Below are positions 16,601-25,191 of a DNA stretch of 64,000 nucleotides, piece after piece. The notes beneath the pieces are model-generated. The model saw only the letters and a program-made list of their open reading frames with translations. It did not search any database and was not told where the DNA came from. A program made the position numbers and the translations under genes. Origin of the DNA: Bacteroidales bacterium (lineage in GTDB: Bacteria > Bacteroidota > Bacteroidia > Bacteroidales > M50B96); assembly GCA_021740905.1 (NCBI GenBank), contig JAIOYV010000014.1, positions 24,009-88,008 on the forward strand. Reading direction: 5' to 3'. Every line of letters starts with the position of its first letter. Within the stretch, counting starts at the first letter, position 1.

Positions 16601-19485
16601 CCGAGTTTTCAGCAAGTGGTGTTGCTACCGATGTAGATTGTTATGGCGCAGCCACCGGTTCTGTTGATCTAACAGTGGTAGGTGGTACAGCTCCTGTAGT
16701 TTTTGCCTGGTCGAATTCTTTTATGGGCGAAGATCTTATGACAGTTGTTGCAGGTGCTTATAGTGTTGTTGTAACAGATGACAATAATTGTTCACTAAAC
16801 CTTTCATTCACCATAAACGAACCTGCCGAACTTGTAATTGCAGCAACGATTAGCAATGTTTCATGTAATGGATTAAGCAACGGAGCAATTGATGTGGCTG
16901 TAAGCGGAGGTACTGCACCTTATACTTATAGTTGGATGGGTGGTTCTGCCTTAGAAGATATGGACAATCTGGCTGCAGGTACCTATATGTTAACTGTAAT
17001 GGATGATAATGGCTGTATGAAAGATGCTTCGTTTACTGTTACAGAACCACTAGAATTAACTTCTACCGGATCGGCCACTGACTTACTTTGCAATGGCGAT
17101 GGAAATGGTACAGTGGACTTGATGGTTGATGGTGGTACAATGCCATATTTTTACAATTGGTCAAATTCATCAACCGATGAAGACCTTGCGGGATTGTCGG
17201 GAGGTACATTCGATGTAACAATTACTGATAACAATGGCTGTATCACTACCAACTCATTCTCCGTTTTTGAACCTACGGTCCTTGTGGTTTCAGGGACTAC
17301 CAGCGATGTATTATGCTATGGTGGATCAGAAGGTGCAGTAGACCTTTCCGTATCAGGCGGTACACCTACTTATTCATTCCTTTGGTCGAATGGAGCCATG
17401 ACAGAAGATGTTTCTGGCTTAACTGCCGGCAACTACTCGGTTACTGTTGTTGATGGCAACGCTTGCCAGGTGATTATGCCATTCACCATCAACGAGCCAG
17501 GAGCACTGACAATCAACAGTTCCGTAGTTAATCTTTTATGCAACGGCGATAGCGATGGAAGCATCAACCTTACCATATCAGGAGGAACTGCTCCTTTTGT
17601 CTATTCCTGGAGCAATTCGGCAGTAACCGAAGATTTATCTGGACTGAGTGCCGGGGTTTACAATGTTACTGTAGTTGATGCCCATTCCTGCACAACATCA
17701 GCATCGATTACCATATCACAGCCCGCTGCGTTGACATTGACTTCAGTAATCACCAACGTGAGCATCCTTTGGGGTTCTGATGGTGCCATTAATATTACTG
17801 TAGGCGGGGGTATCTTGCCTTACTCCTTTGCTTGGAGCAATTTAGCGGTAAGCGAAGATTTGAATTTCATTAATGCCGATACCTATACCGTAACGATAAG
17901 CGACGACAACAATTGTACACTTATTCAATCTTTTACAATAAACCAGCCACCCGACAATCCTGGTTGGAGTTTTACAAACACAGGGATCAACCATACAATT
18001 ATTGTCCCTGATTTTGCTACACTCGTAGTTGAGGGTAGCCCATTGATCCCAGGTGATTTTATTGGCGTTTTCTACGATTCGCTTGGTACACCTGCATGTG
18101 GTGGTTTCATTCAATATACCGGGATTACCCAGGCTCTTTCTGCTTGGGGTGCTCAATCTTCGATGAACGATGGTTTTGCCGATGGCGAAGAATTTACCTG
18201 GCGTGTGTGGAAGGCTCTTCAAAATACCGAATATGCCGTAAACGCTATCTATATGCCCATTGGGCCTATGCAAATAACTCACCAGGAATTCTTTGCTTCT
18301 CAGGGAATGAGTGGTATTACTGCACTGGAAGATGTAGAAGCAAGACAGTATATTGAGTTGACCCCAGGCTGGAGTTTAATATCGAGCTATGTAGTGGCCC
18401 CACAAATGGATTTGGATAGTATCTTCTTTGATATTGTTGGAAATGTTGGATTAATGAAAGACGATATGGGTAGTTCCTATTGGCCATTTTTCGGTGTAAA
18501 CCAAATTGGAAATTGGGTATCAGAAGAAGGTTATAAATTGTATATGACTGGAATCGACACACTGGTTATTGCCGGCGATAACGTAGATCCTCTCCTTACT
18601 CCTATAAATCTTCCTTATGGTTGGAGCATGATGGGCTACTTGTTAAGTACTCCTGCAAATCCAATTGACATTTTCAGCCCGATAAACGGTTTATTTGATA
18701 TGGTGAAAGATGGCAATGGACAAGTTTACTGGCCGATGTTCGGATTTAATAGCATGGGTAACATGATGCCAGATAAGGGCTATGCTATCTATACAAATAC
18801 GGCCACATCACTTTATTTCCCAGTTGGTCCAACTAATGTCACTAAAACCTACAATAAGGAGATTGAATCGAAATACTATGGAAAACCTGCCAATACCGGA
18901 GCCAATATGACTGTTGGTATTCCTTTACAGGCTTGGGAAACACTTCCTGAGTATGGCGATGAAGTAGCTGTTTTCAATGCCAATGGACAATTGGTCGGTA
19001 GCGGCGTATTTGCCAACACTGTTATGGCCATTGCTGTTTGGGGCGATAATGATCAAACAAGCACCAAAGATGGATTATTGGAAAATGAAACATTCCAATT
19101 GAGGATTTTCAACAATGTTGATAAATCAGAACAATCACTATTTGTAAACTGGTCGCAAGGTTCGGCGAACTATGTTACCGATGAGATTGCCATAGCAAGC
19201 AAAGTCTCAATGAATGAGTCATTCTCCAATTATCTTGGACAAAACATGCCAAACCCTGTAAGCTCATTAACAGAAATTGAATATAGTCTGGGTAACGATG
19301 CCAATGTTGAGATTTCGATTTTCAACATACTTGGTTCGAAACTTGACGTACTTGTTTCCAAAAGCCAATCGGCAGGTACCTACAAAGTACAGTTCGATGC
19401 TCGTAACCTTCCTGCCGGAACTTATTTCTATAAGCTCCGCACCGATGACTTCGAAGCTGTTAAGAAAATGAATGTAGTGCGATAA
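13690..19485 (+). CDS. Giant SprB-repeat surface protein with T9SS C-terminal sorting domain
   Basis: This 1931-residue protein has an N-terminal signal peptide (residues about 1-25, ending TQANSQ). It then carries about 15 SprB repeats of the form VTNVTCYGGSDGAIDLTVSG..PYTF.WS...T.EDLSGLTAGTYTVTVTD. Three copies of another module are interleaved, at about residues 92-215, 598-735 and 1425-1530, each with GDYIGAFYN..LACGGY and AWGTQ.GMNDGFA. A divergent relative with VAVFNANGQLVGSG is near residue 1750. The last 80 residues (MPNPVSSLTEIEYSL to KMNVVR) are a type A T9SS sorting domain. SprB repeats occur in the gliding adhesin SprB and in other large surface proteins; adhesion is inferred. Confidence 0.93.
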   Translation: MKKKYFTFLGLMLGCLFIFTQANSQITVNPVITDITCNGYSDGAINISPLGGSGTYIFDWSNGATTQNVSGLAAGAYTVTVTEDLSAPFSWSYTNTGNNHTIMVPSTIVISIDGIAPASGDYIGAFYNVSGGGLACGGYIPYSGSSTALAAWGTQAGMNDGFATSEVLKFKYYRASTGVVIDLTATFAAGWPNTDTYATGGMSVLESLTGTSPVAQFAVQSATVGDPGAINPNGTVTNVSASGGSNGAIDLNVLGGTAPYTFDWGGGVTVEDRTGLTAATYTVTVTDANLCTGSAPYTVTEPTAVTLSPNVTNVTCYGGSDGAIDLTVSGGTLPYTIVWDASITAEDLSGLTAGSHNVVVTDAGGFVASGSYTVNQPLEISIAATTTDVTCNGGTNGAIEVTVTNGVATIAYAWSNSATTEDLSNVGAGTYILNITDGSGCTASGSWTVNEPAAALNLAYAVNNVSTFGASDGSIILTVSGGTSPYSFSWSNSATTKDISGLAAGFYQITVTDDNACSITGQAEVSDAPPASFLVTGVKTDVSCNGLCDGSIDVSVSGGILPYSYIWSQGGNTQDVSGLCAGTYTVTVSDATGSSVPTFNWTFSTTDFNHSIIIPATGITIDGQPPVAGDYFGVFYNTPSGLACGGYQMYPATGVTSVAAWGTESGMNNGFAPGEVFKWKYFRVADGAEITLGNATYSPPIPFAGIVNDSTYAPNGGSMILTLSGISSPPASAQTEVLTFTITEPSAIAISGTPSHVMCNGGSDGTVDITVSGGSAPYSYLWSSGQIVDDISGLTAGDYTVTVTDASFCTAQMTFTVTEPDALIITGDVTFVSCNGMSDGAVDATITGGTSPFTFAWSNLAATEDISGLSADTYILTVTDSQGCVATNSFVVEEPIMLAASGTPTNLLCYNDNSGAIDLTVTGGTLPYGYLWSNSSMNEDLSGIAAGTYDVTVTDANGCIAYASTTVTEPAEFSASGVATDVDCYGAATGSVDLTVVGGTAPVVFAWSNSFMGEDLMTVVAGAYSVVVTDDNNCSLNLSFTINEPAELVIAATISNVSCNGLSNGAIDVAVSGGTAPYTYSWMGGSALEDMDNLAAGTYMLTVMDDNGCMKDASFTVTEPLELTSTGSATDLLCNGDGNGTVDLMVDGGTMPYFYNWSNSSTDEDLAGLSGGTFDVTITDNNGCITTNSFSVFEPTVLVVSGTTSDVLCYGGSEGAVDLSVSGGTPTYSFLWSNGAMTEDVSGLTAGNYSVTVVDGNACQVIMPFTINEPGALTINSSVVNLLCNGDSDGSINLTISGGTAPFVYSWSNSAVTEDLSGLSAGVYNVTVVDAHSCTTSASITISQPAALTLTSVITNVSILWGSDGAINITVGGGILPYSFAWSNLAVSEDLNFINADTYTVTISDDNNCTLIQSFTINQPPDNPGWSFTNTGINHTIIVPDFATLVVEGSPLIPGDFIGVFYDSLGTPACGGFIQYTGITQALSAWGAQSSMNDGFADGEEFTWRVWKALQNTEYAVNAIYMPIGPMQITHQEFFASQGMSGITALEDVEARQYIELTPGWSLISSYVVAPQMDLDSIFFDIVGNVGLMKDDMGSSYWPFFGVNQIGNWVSEEGYKLYMTGIDTLVIAGDNVDPLLTPINLPYGWSMMGYLLSTPANPIDIFSPINGLFDMVKDGNGQVYWPMFGFNSMGNMMPDKGYAIYTNTATSLYFPVGPTNVTKTYNKEIESKYYGKPANTGANMTVGIPLQAWETLPEYGDEVAVFNANGQLVGSGVFANTVMAIAVWGDNDQTSTKDGLLENETFQLRIFNNVDKSEQSLFVNWSQGSANYVTDEIAIASKVSMNESFSNYLGQNMPNPVSSLTEIEYSLGNDANVEISIFNILGSKLDVLVSKSQSAGTYKVQFDARNLPAGTYFYKLRTDDFEAVKKMNVVR

Positions 19486-19503
19486 ATTGCGTTCAGAAGA
19501 AAT

Positions 19504-19538
19504 AAAAAAAGCCTCTCCGTTTTGGAGGGGCTTTTTTT
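19504..19538 (+). terminator. Intrinsic terminator after the SprB-repeat gene
   Basis: GCCTCTCC and GGAGGGGC pair around a short T-rich loop, with A residues before and eight T residues after. Confidence 0.9.
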
Positions 19539-19614
19539 TGTAAATTGCCGAACCTTAAATATTGTGGCATGTAATTTGAAAAGTGCCGCCTTTGAAATTT
19601 TAAAAATATCGAAC

Positions 19615-20208
19615 ATGAAAAAAACAACTTTATTTACTTGTGTAATCATTGGATTACTCTCCTTTTCCGCCTGTACAACCACCCGTACTGTCGACCGTGT
19701 TTCTCCCGATCAGCAAATCGACCTGAGTGGGCGCTGGAACGATTCCGATTCGAAATTAACAGCCGAGGCATTGGTAGAACAATTGCTGCAACAAACCTGG
19801 ATCGACAAGTTTAAACAAGCCCATAACGGCGAAGCTCCGGTTGTGGTAGTTGGTCTGGTGAAAAACAAAAGCCATGAGCACATTTCTGCCGAAACTTTCA
19901 TTAAAGACCTTGAAAAAGCCATCGTTAAATCGGGCCGTGCCAGATTGGTACAAGCCGGCGACAAGCGCGAAGAATTGCGTGGCGAGCGAGCCGATCAACA
20001 GGAATTTGCATCAGCCTCCACCACAAAAAAATGGGGTCAGGAACTGGGTGCCGACTTTATGCTCCAGGGAACCATCAACTCCATTGTCGATTCGTACAAA
20101 AACGAGAAGGTTGTTTACTACCAGATCGACCTCGAACTATCCAATCTCGAAACCAACGAAATGGTTTGGATGGGCGACAAGAAAATTAAGAAAGTGGTTA
20201 CAAATTAG
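19615..20208 (+). CDS. lpoB: LpoB-type penicillin-binding-protein activator lipoprotein
   Basis: This 197-residue lipoprotein has a lipobox FSAC with Cys at residue 20. The mature part matches the LpoB family: DLSGRWNDSDSKLTAEALVEQ, then VVGLVKNKSHEHISAETF, GADFMLQG and a C-terminal METNEMVW-like strand. In E. coli, outer-membrane LpoB activates the peptidoglycan synthase PBP1b; a similar role is likely. I chose ATG 19615 because the signal peptide starts there; an upstream in-frame start would bury it and overlap the terminator of the previous gene. It is followed by its own hairpin terminator and a COG3014-type lipoprotein gene, a common pairing. Confidence 0.88.
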   Translation: MKKTTLFTCVIIGLLSFSACTTTRTVDRVSPDQQIDLSGRWNDSDSKLTAEALVEQLLQQTWIDKFKQAHNGEAPVVVVGLVKNKSHEHISAETFIKDLEKAIVKSGRARLVQAGDKREELRGERADQQEFASASTTKKWGQELGADFMLQGTINSIVDSYKNEKVVYYQIDLELSNLETNEMVWMGDKKIKKVVTN

Positions 20209-20220
20209 AAATCATTGCAA

Positions 20221-20275
20221 GAAATTACAGACTTCATTTTTATTCAACTCATAAAATGAAGTCTGTTTCTTTTCC
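20221..20275 (+). terminator. Intrinsic terminator after lpoB
   Basis: ACAGACTTCATTTTTAT and ATAAAATGAAGTCTGT form a long stem (20227-20266), followed by TTCTTTT. It separates lpoB from the next lipoprotein gene, so cotranscription of the two would be partial at best. Confidence 0.75.
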
Positions 20276-20309
20276 CTTACTTTAATTCACAAAACTGAAA
20301 TTATCCATT

Positions 20310-21713
20310 ATGACAAATCGGATATTGCCCGTACTATTCATATTTTCGTTGTTTGTATTTTCATCCTGTGCCACCTATTATAAAAAAACTTCCAAATTCC
20401 AGGAGTTGGTGACAAGCGGCAAACTTGAGAAAGCCCGGTCGCTCCTCGAAGACGACAAGAAAGATCTTGAAAACCGCAACAGGATGCTTCAACTCATGAA
20501 CCTGGGCTGGGTAAATTTCATGCTCCAGGAACACGAGAAAAGCAACGAGTATTTCAACCTTGTCGACCAGATGATCGAAGACCTGTCGAAAAACTATGGG
20601 AAGGAAGCCCTGGCGCTGATCTCCAACCCATCGATAAAACCATACCTGCCCGAAGATTTCGAGCGGATCATGCCCAACTTTTACAAGGCCATCAATTACA
20701 TCCAGTTGCAGCAATTCGAAAACGCCTTGGTCGAATGTCGGAAAATCAACATTAAGCTAAATCAACTAAACGACAAATTCCCCGACCATAAAAACAAATA
20801 CCAGCGCGATGCCTTTGCCCACCTACTGATGGGCTTGGTTTACGATGCCCAAAAAGAGTACAACAACGCCTTTATTGCCTACCGGAATGCGTACGAAATT
20901 TACACTAGCGACTATGTTGAAAATTTTGGCATCGGTGCACCCGCACAGCTAAAGCAAGACTTGATGCGAACGGCTTACCTCACAGGTTTCAATGAGGAAT
21001 TGAGCCAGTACGAAAAGGATTTCAAAACAAAATACACACATCAGCCCAACGAAAATGGCGATTTAATTTTTCTTTGGATGAACGGCTTTGGCCCGGTTAA
21101 ATCGGAATGGAGCATCAACTTTACCAAAGTGGATGGGCAAGGTGGTTTTGTTACCCTGGTGAACGATGAGTATGGCATTAACTTTCCGTTCTATATTGGA
21201 GATAAACCAGATAACGAAAAAAGTGCCTTTGCCCAATTGAGCTTCCTCAGGGTAGCCTTTCCAAAATATGCCGAACGGGCCACTGTTTTCAATCAGGCCG
21301 AAATAAAAATCCAGAATCAGGTTTATCCTCTCGAAACAGCCGAGAACCTAAACGACATAGCTTTTAAATGCCTGCACGACCGGATGCTCCGCGAAATGGG
21401 CACATCGTTGCTCCGCCTAGCTACTAAAAAAGCACTTGAAGCGGCTGTGCGAAAGGAAGACCAGAACGCAGGAGCGGCCCTTGGCATAATCAACGCCCTC
21501 ACCGAAAAAGCCGATACCCGGAATTGGCAAACCCTCCCCTATTCCATCTCATATTCACGGATACCGCTAAAGGATGGCACAAACCAAATCGACCTAAACA
21601 TGAAAGGGCAACGCGACAAACAAACCATCAATTTAAGCTTTGAATCGAAAAAAGGCGTGACCCAATTTTTCACCTACCATAGCCTGGAGAGTTTTCCTCC
21701 AATGATGGAGTAG
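20310..21713 (+). CDS. COG3014-type TPR-like lipoprotein
   Basis: This 467-residue lipoprotein has a lipobox FSSC with Cys at residue 20. Residues about 30-200 are helical repeats resembling TPRs (GKLEKARSLLEDDKKDLENRNRMLQLMNLGWVNF; YNNAFIAYRNAYEIY). The second half is beta-rich, with VKSEWSINFTKVDGQGGFVTLVNDEYGINFPFY. The order and the position after lpoB match the COG3014 family of conserved envelope lipoproteins of unknown biochemical role. A part in regulating peptidoglycan synthesis is inferred from the neighbour only. Confidence 0.8.
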   Translation: MTNRILPVLFIFSLFVFSSCATYYKKTSKFQELVTSGKLEKARSLLEDDKKDLENRNRMLQLMNLGWVNFMLQEHEKSNEYFNLVDQMIEDLSKNYGKEALALISNPSIKPYLPEDFERIMPNFYKAINYIQLQQFENALVECRKINIKLNQLNDKFPDHKNKYQRDAFAHLLMGLVYDAQKEYNNAFIAYRNAYEIYTSDYVENFGIGAPAQLKQDLMRTAYLTGFNEELSQYEKDFKTKYTHQPNENGDLIFLWMNGFGPVKSEWSINFTKVDGQGGFVTLVNDEYGINFPFYIGDKPDNEKSAFAQLSFLRVAFPKYAERATVFNQAEIKIQNQVYPLETAENLNDIAFKCLHDRMLREMGTSLLRLATKKALEAAVRKEDQNAGAALGIINALTEKADTRNWQTLPYSISYSRIPLKDGTNQIDLNMKGQRDKQTINLSFESKKGVTQFFTYHSLESFPPMME

Positions 21714-21736
21714 ATGGAAGGAGATTGGTGAAGATT

Positions 21737-21768
21737 TTGTTTGAGGGTCGGAGATTTTCGTATTTTTG
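21737..21768 (+). promoter_or_regulatory. Promoter of the orphan antitoxin-like gene
   Basis: TTG at 21737-21739 is followed after 21 bases by TATTTTTG at 21761-21768, a perfect -7 element. The leader would be about 30 bases. Confidence 0.6.
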
Positions 21769-21802
21769 AATACATTGATTTTAATCGTACCAAACAATTA
21801 TA

Positions 21803-22036
21803 ATGAACATACAAGCACAAAAGGCGATTATCATAGAGCAAATTAAGCAGGTTAATGACGTAAACCTCATTAATGCAATAAAAAACATGCTTGACTATGC
21901 TTTTAAAAAAGAACAGGAAAGCTTTGATATTCCTGAAGCGCATCAAAGATTAGTTTTGGAACGGTTTGACAAAGTAAGAAAAAGCCCTTCCCGACTTTTA
22001 GATTGGGACGATGCGAAAAAGACACTGAAGTGTTAG
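21803..22036 (+). CDS. Small antitoxin-like protein, toxin partner missing
   Basis: This 77-residue protein reads IIIEQIKQVNDVNLINAIKNMLDYAFKKEQE, then HQRLVLERFDKVRKSPSRLLDWDDAKK. It is the pattern of Bacteroidota addiction-module antitoxins that normally precede and overlap a RelE/ParE toxin. No toxin frame follows: the next 55 bases have no ORF, and beyond lies a decayed DUF433 gene on the other strand. It may be a solitary antitoxin or a remnant. The family call rests on sequence pattern and size only. Confidence 0.6.
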   Translation: MNIQAQKAIIIEQIKQVNDVNLINAIKNMLDYAFKKEQESFDIPEAHQRLVLERFDKVRKSPSRLLDWDDAKKTLKC

Positions 22037-22091
22037 CAGTAATAAGCACCAGCAGAAATCCGAAGATTTGGAAGGAAAAAACAAGTGATCA

Positions 22092-22296
22092 TTAATATGC
22101 GTCATTTGCATAAGCGAGTGCAGCAAAAATATCATCCTTTTCTAAATTGGGATATAAACTCAATAATGTTTCAAAACTTTCGCCTGATGCTAATAGGCCT
22201 GTTATTGTGCCAACAGTAATCCTGATCCCACGTGCGAGGTTTTCCGTACACTACTTTTAGGTCGATTGTAATTCGATCAATATTTGGTATGTTCAA
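22092..22296 (-). pseudogene. DUF433 antitoxin gene, broken by a frameshift
   Basis: On the minus strand the 5' part reads NIPNIDRITIDLKVVYGKPRT, then the frame shifts by one base near 22229-22236 and continues GIRITVGTITGLLASGESF and LYPNLEKDDIFAALAYA to a stop at 22092. Joined, these give the usual DUF433 layout (DRITIDP..C.GKP..RGTR...LLASG....YP.L...DI.AAL.YA). The start would be TTG at 22296. The intact homologue at 30049 is followed by a PIN-like toxin; here no toxin remains. Confidence 0.75.
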
Positions 22297-22305
22297 ATTG
22301 TGACA

Positions 22306-25071
22306 TTATTTGATCAAAGTAAGCTTGATAATCTCAATATTTTGATGATAATAAACCCTCAGATAATATACACCTGATTTTAAATGTGATAAATCAGATT
22401 TGATGATTCGCTGGGAAAGTGCAAAGATTAATGACTCCACAAATTTGCCTTCAATTGAGAAAATATCAATCTTTTCAATTAGACCATCCGATTCAAGAAA
22501 AATATAACCATTCGAGGGATTAGGATATACATTGGTGACTTTCTGCGTGTGATTTGAAATCTCGTTTCCGGCAAGAACGACAATTGAAGTAGAATCTTGG
22601 CTCGTACAAATTACAGGGTTAAAATTGGAAACCTGTGCATATATCCAATGTGTGCCCGGACCTGCATTTGAAGGATAAAAATATCCCCCACTCACAAAAT
22701 TTCCGGAAATTTGAGCGTAAGTAGGATCAACGTTTGGAAGTACCACCGGGTCATCATTTTCATAAACAGTATCATTTGGAAATTCATCCAATTGCAAATA
22801 GGGGTATGGATATACATTAATGATATATGTAATTGTACTATCAAATCCTTGAATATTGGTTAGGTTCTCAGTAAAACTGTACGAATTCGCATACCATAGT
22901 CCGCTAATTAAGACACTATCTCCCTGACAAATATGATATTCAAGAAGATAACTAGTCTTTGGAATAATTAAATAAAGATTTTTTGGATGTTTACTAATGA
23001 AACTTCTGTGGTTATTCGAATCCAATTCAAAAGGTACTATTTTGCCTGCTTGCTCAGTCACAAATATTGGGGCTGAGAATTGAGCTGTCCCATCATTTAA
23101 AAGTGCACCAATGCCATATCCTAATGCGATAAATAAAAGATCAAGATTCTGGTCATTGTCAATATCAAAAGAATTGATTCCACTGCCAATTGCCGAACAA
23201 ACAAGGATACCATTACTAAATATCCCATTACCATTATTTTTAAAGAAGTAAAAACCGTTTAACCCATTTGATATTATATCAACTAATGAGTCGTTATCGA
23301 AATCCCCCGCTAAAATACCATGTGGCTGATCAATTTGAGAATTTAAAAAGTGTTCCGAAGAAAAAGTCCCATTTCCAAAATTCTCATACCATGCTACTTT
23401 ATCATCATTCCAAGAGGCTATTAAAATATCTATATCATTATCATTATCTATATCGTTTGTAGATAATTTTCTATAGTCCTGTACCTGGATTGATAAATAG
23501 TTTGCGACACCAAAATTACCATATCCATCATTAGGATGCCAATAAGTTGTACCTAAAAGGTTTATTAAAAGGTCATCAAAACCATCTCCATTGAGATCTT
23601 CTGAAAATAATTCATAGGGCATACCTACATTAGTTGATATTAAGTTTTTAATTGGGAAGTACCCTAATCCATCATTAGGATACCAAACAATTGAAGAATC
23701 ATCAATGGAGTATGCAATTATATCCAGAAAACTATCATTGTTTACCTCTGCGAAAATAAAAACATTGCAAAAATCAGTAATAGGAAGTTTTCTCTTCTCA
23801 AGAAAAATATTATTACCACTCTGTTCTAATATGCTTATGCAACTGTCTGCTAAATAACAAATAGCTATGTCTAAGTCAGAATCTCCATCAATATCACCAA
23901 CGATACAATCCTGCAAAACAGTATTGGTAGTACTTATTACCTCTGGTTCATTGAATTGATAAGAGTTCAATTTATTAATTACGCATAATGTTGAGGATGT
24001 ACCACATATAATGTCATTCAATGTATCATTATTCATTTTTGAGACTAATGTATAAGCACCATAACCATAGGGTAAGGAACATATATTATGTGGATAAAAC
24101 TGCCCACCCGAATTAACATTCTCAAACCATACAAATACTGAATCAAAATGATTTGCTGCAATTATGTCTAAATCTCCATCATAATCAACATCATCAGCGA
24201 GGTGGATCCCAATATACATATTACTTGTATCCATAATCTGTTGGGACCCAAAACTTCCATTTCCCAAATTCTGATACCAGGATAAGGGATTATTGGAAGA
24301 AGAAGTAATTATATCTGGGAATCCGTCACCCGAAATATCATCTGCATTTACCCAAAATAAATCATTCCAAATGCTTATGAGTAACTGCTTAGTGGAGAAT
24401 GTGTTTCCACCCAAATTTTTATACCAATATACCTTATCGCTGATGTTGGGTATTACTGAACCAACAAGTATATCTTTTAAATTATCACCATCCAAATCAG
24501 TGATTTTTATAATAGTTGGAAAACTAATATTACTATCAATTGAAATAACCGAAAATCCAATTCCATTATTTATAAATAATTTCACATAGTCATCTAATCT
24601 TGAAGCTAATAATATATCCACATCATTATCATTATCAATATCTGCCACACTTATCCTACAGGAGGACGAAACATCTGAAGTATATATATCGAGAGTCGTA
24701 AATTCAGCAATTCCATTATTATAGAAAATTCGCAATAAATCATACGAAGTTGTAACCAGGTCCAAATCCCCATCATTATCGAAATCGGCAATGGCAACAC
24801 AGCTGATATACGAAAGTGAATCAGCAATTCTTTTAGGGGTTGAAAAGGTTAAGTTCCCCAAATTTTTAAACCAAAAAAGGTCATCTTCACCATCTGAGCC
24901 ACAAACAATATCGATAAAACCATCCCCATTAATGTCTCCTGTGTCAAACGGATACATTGTCTGTGGCATTTCGCCAATTAATATTGTGTCGGTAAAGCTC
25001 AAAATTTTTTGCTGTGCATAACCACAATAGTAGCCTGTAAGTAGCAATAATAAAAGGATGTATCGTTTCAT
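22306..25071 (-). CDS. FG-GAP/VCBS repeat protein with T9SS sorting domain
   Basis: This 921-residue secreted protein starts at ATG 25071 with a signal peptide (MKRYILLLLLLTGYYCGYAQ). An upstream ATG at 25110 would bury it. Residues about 25-720 hold a dozen or more FG-GAP/VCBS units with calcium-binding loops such as DINGDGFID, DFDNDGDLD, DIDNDNDVD, DLDGDNLKD and DVDYDGDLD, expected to form beta-propellers. A region with CQGDSVLISGLWY follows. The last 80 residues (VYPNPSNGYIFLES to LTLIK) are a type A T9SS sorting domain. Function is probably surface binding; no catalytic domain is seen. Base composition is visibly more AT-rich than in the flanking core genes. An IS lies 120 bases upstream. 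Confidence 0.9.
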   Translation of the reverse strand: MKRYILLLLLLTGYYCGYAQQKILSFTDTILIGEMPQTMYPFDTGDINGDGFIDIVCGSDGEDDLFWFKNLGNLTFSTPKRIADSLSYISCVAIADFDNDGDLDLVTTSYDLLRIFYNNGIAEFTTLDIYTSDVSSSCRISVADIDNDNDVDILLASRLDDYVKLFINNGIGFSVISIDSNISFPTIIKITDLDGDNLKDILVGSVIPNISDKVYWYKNLGGNTFSTKQLLISIWNDLFWVNADDISGDGFPDIITSSSNNPLSWYQNLGNGSFGSQQIMDTSNMYIGIHLADDVDYDGDLDIIAANHFDSVFVWFENVNSGGQFYPHNICSLPYGYGAYTLVSKMNNDTLNDIICGTSSTLCVINKLNSYQFNEPEVISTTNTVLQDCIVGDIDGDSDLDIAICYLADSCISILEQSGNNIFLEKRKLPITDFCNVFIFAEVNNDSFLDIIAYSIDDSSIVWYPNDGLGYFPIKNLISTNVGMPYELFSEDLNGDGFDDLLINLLGTTYWHPNDGYGNFGVANYLSIQVQDYRKLSTNDIDNDNDIDILIASWNDDKVAWYENFGNGTFSSEHFLNSQIDQPHGILAGDFDNDSLVDIISNGLNGFYFFKNNGNGIFSNGILVCSAIGSGINSFDIDNDQNLDLLFIALGYGIGALLNDGTAQFSAPIFVTEQAGKIVPFELDSNNHRSFISKHPKNLYLIIPKTSYLLEYHICQGDSVLISGLWYANSYSFTENLTNIQGFDSTITYIINVYPYPYLQLDEFPNDTVYENDDPVVLPNVDPTYAQISGNFVSGGYFYPSNAGPGTHWIYAQVSNFNPVICTSQDSTSIVVLAGNEISNHTQKVTNVYPNPSNGYIFLESDGLIEKIDIFSIEGKFVESLIFALSQRIIKSDLSHLKSGVYYLRVYYHQNIEIIKLTLIK

Positions 25072-25191
25072 ATCTTTAGGTATGGGTTTGTTTAGTGGCC
25101 GAAAATACAAATTAATATTGAGTCGTAATTTGAATTTGAGTTAATCCACTCTACATTTTTTACAGAATAGAAATTCAAATGAATACTATTA

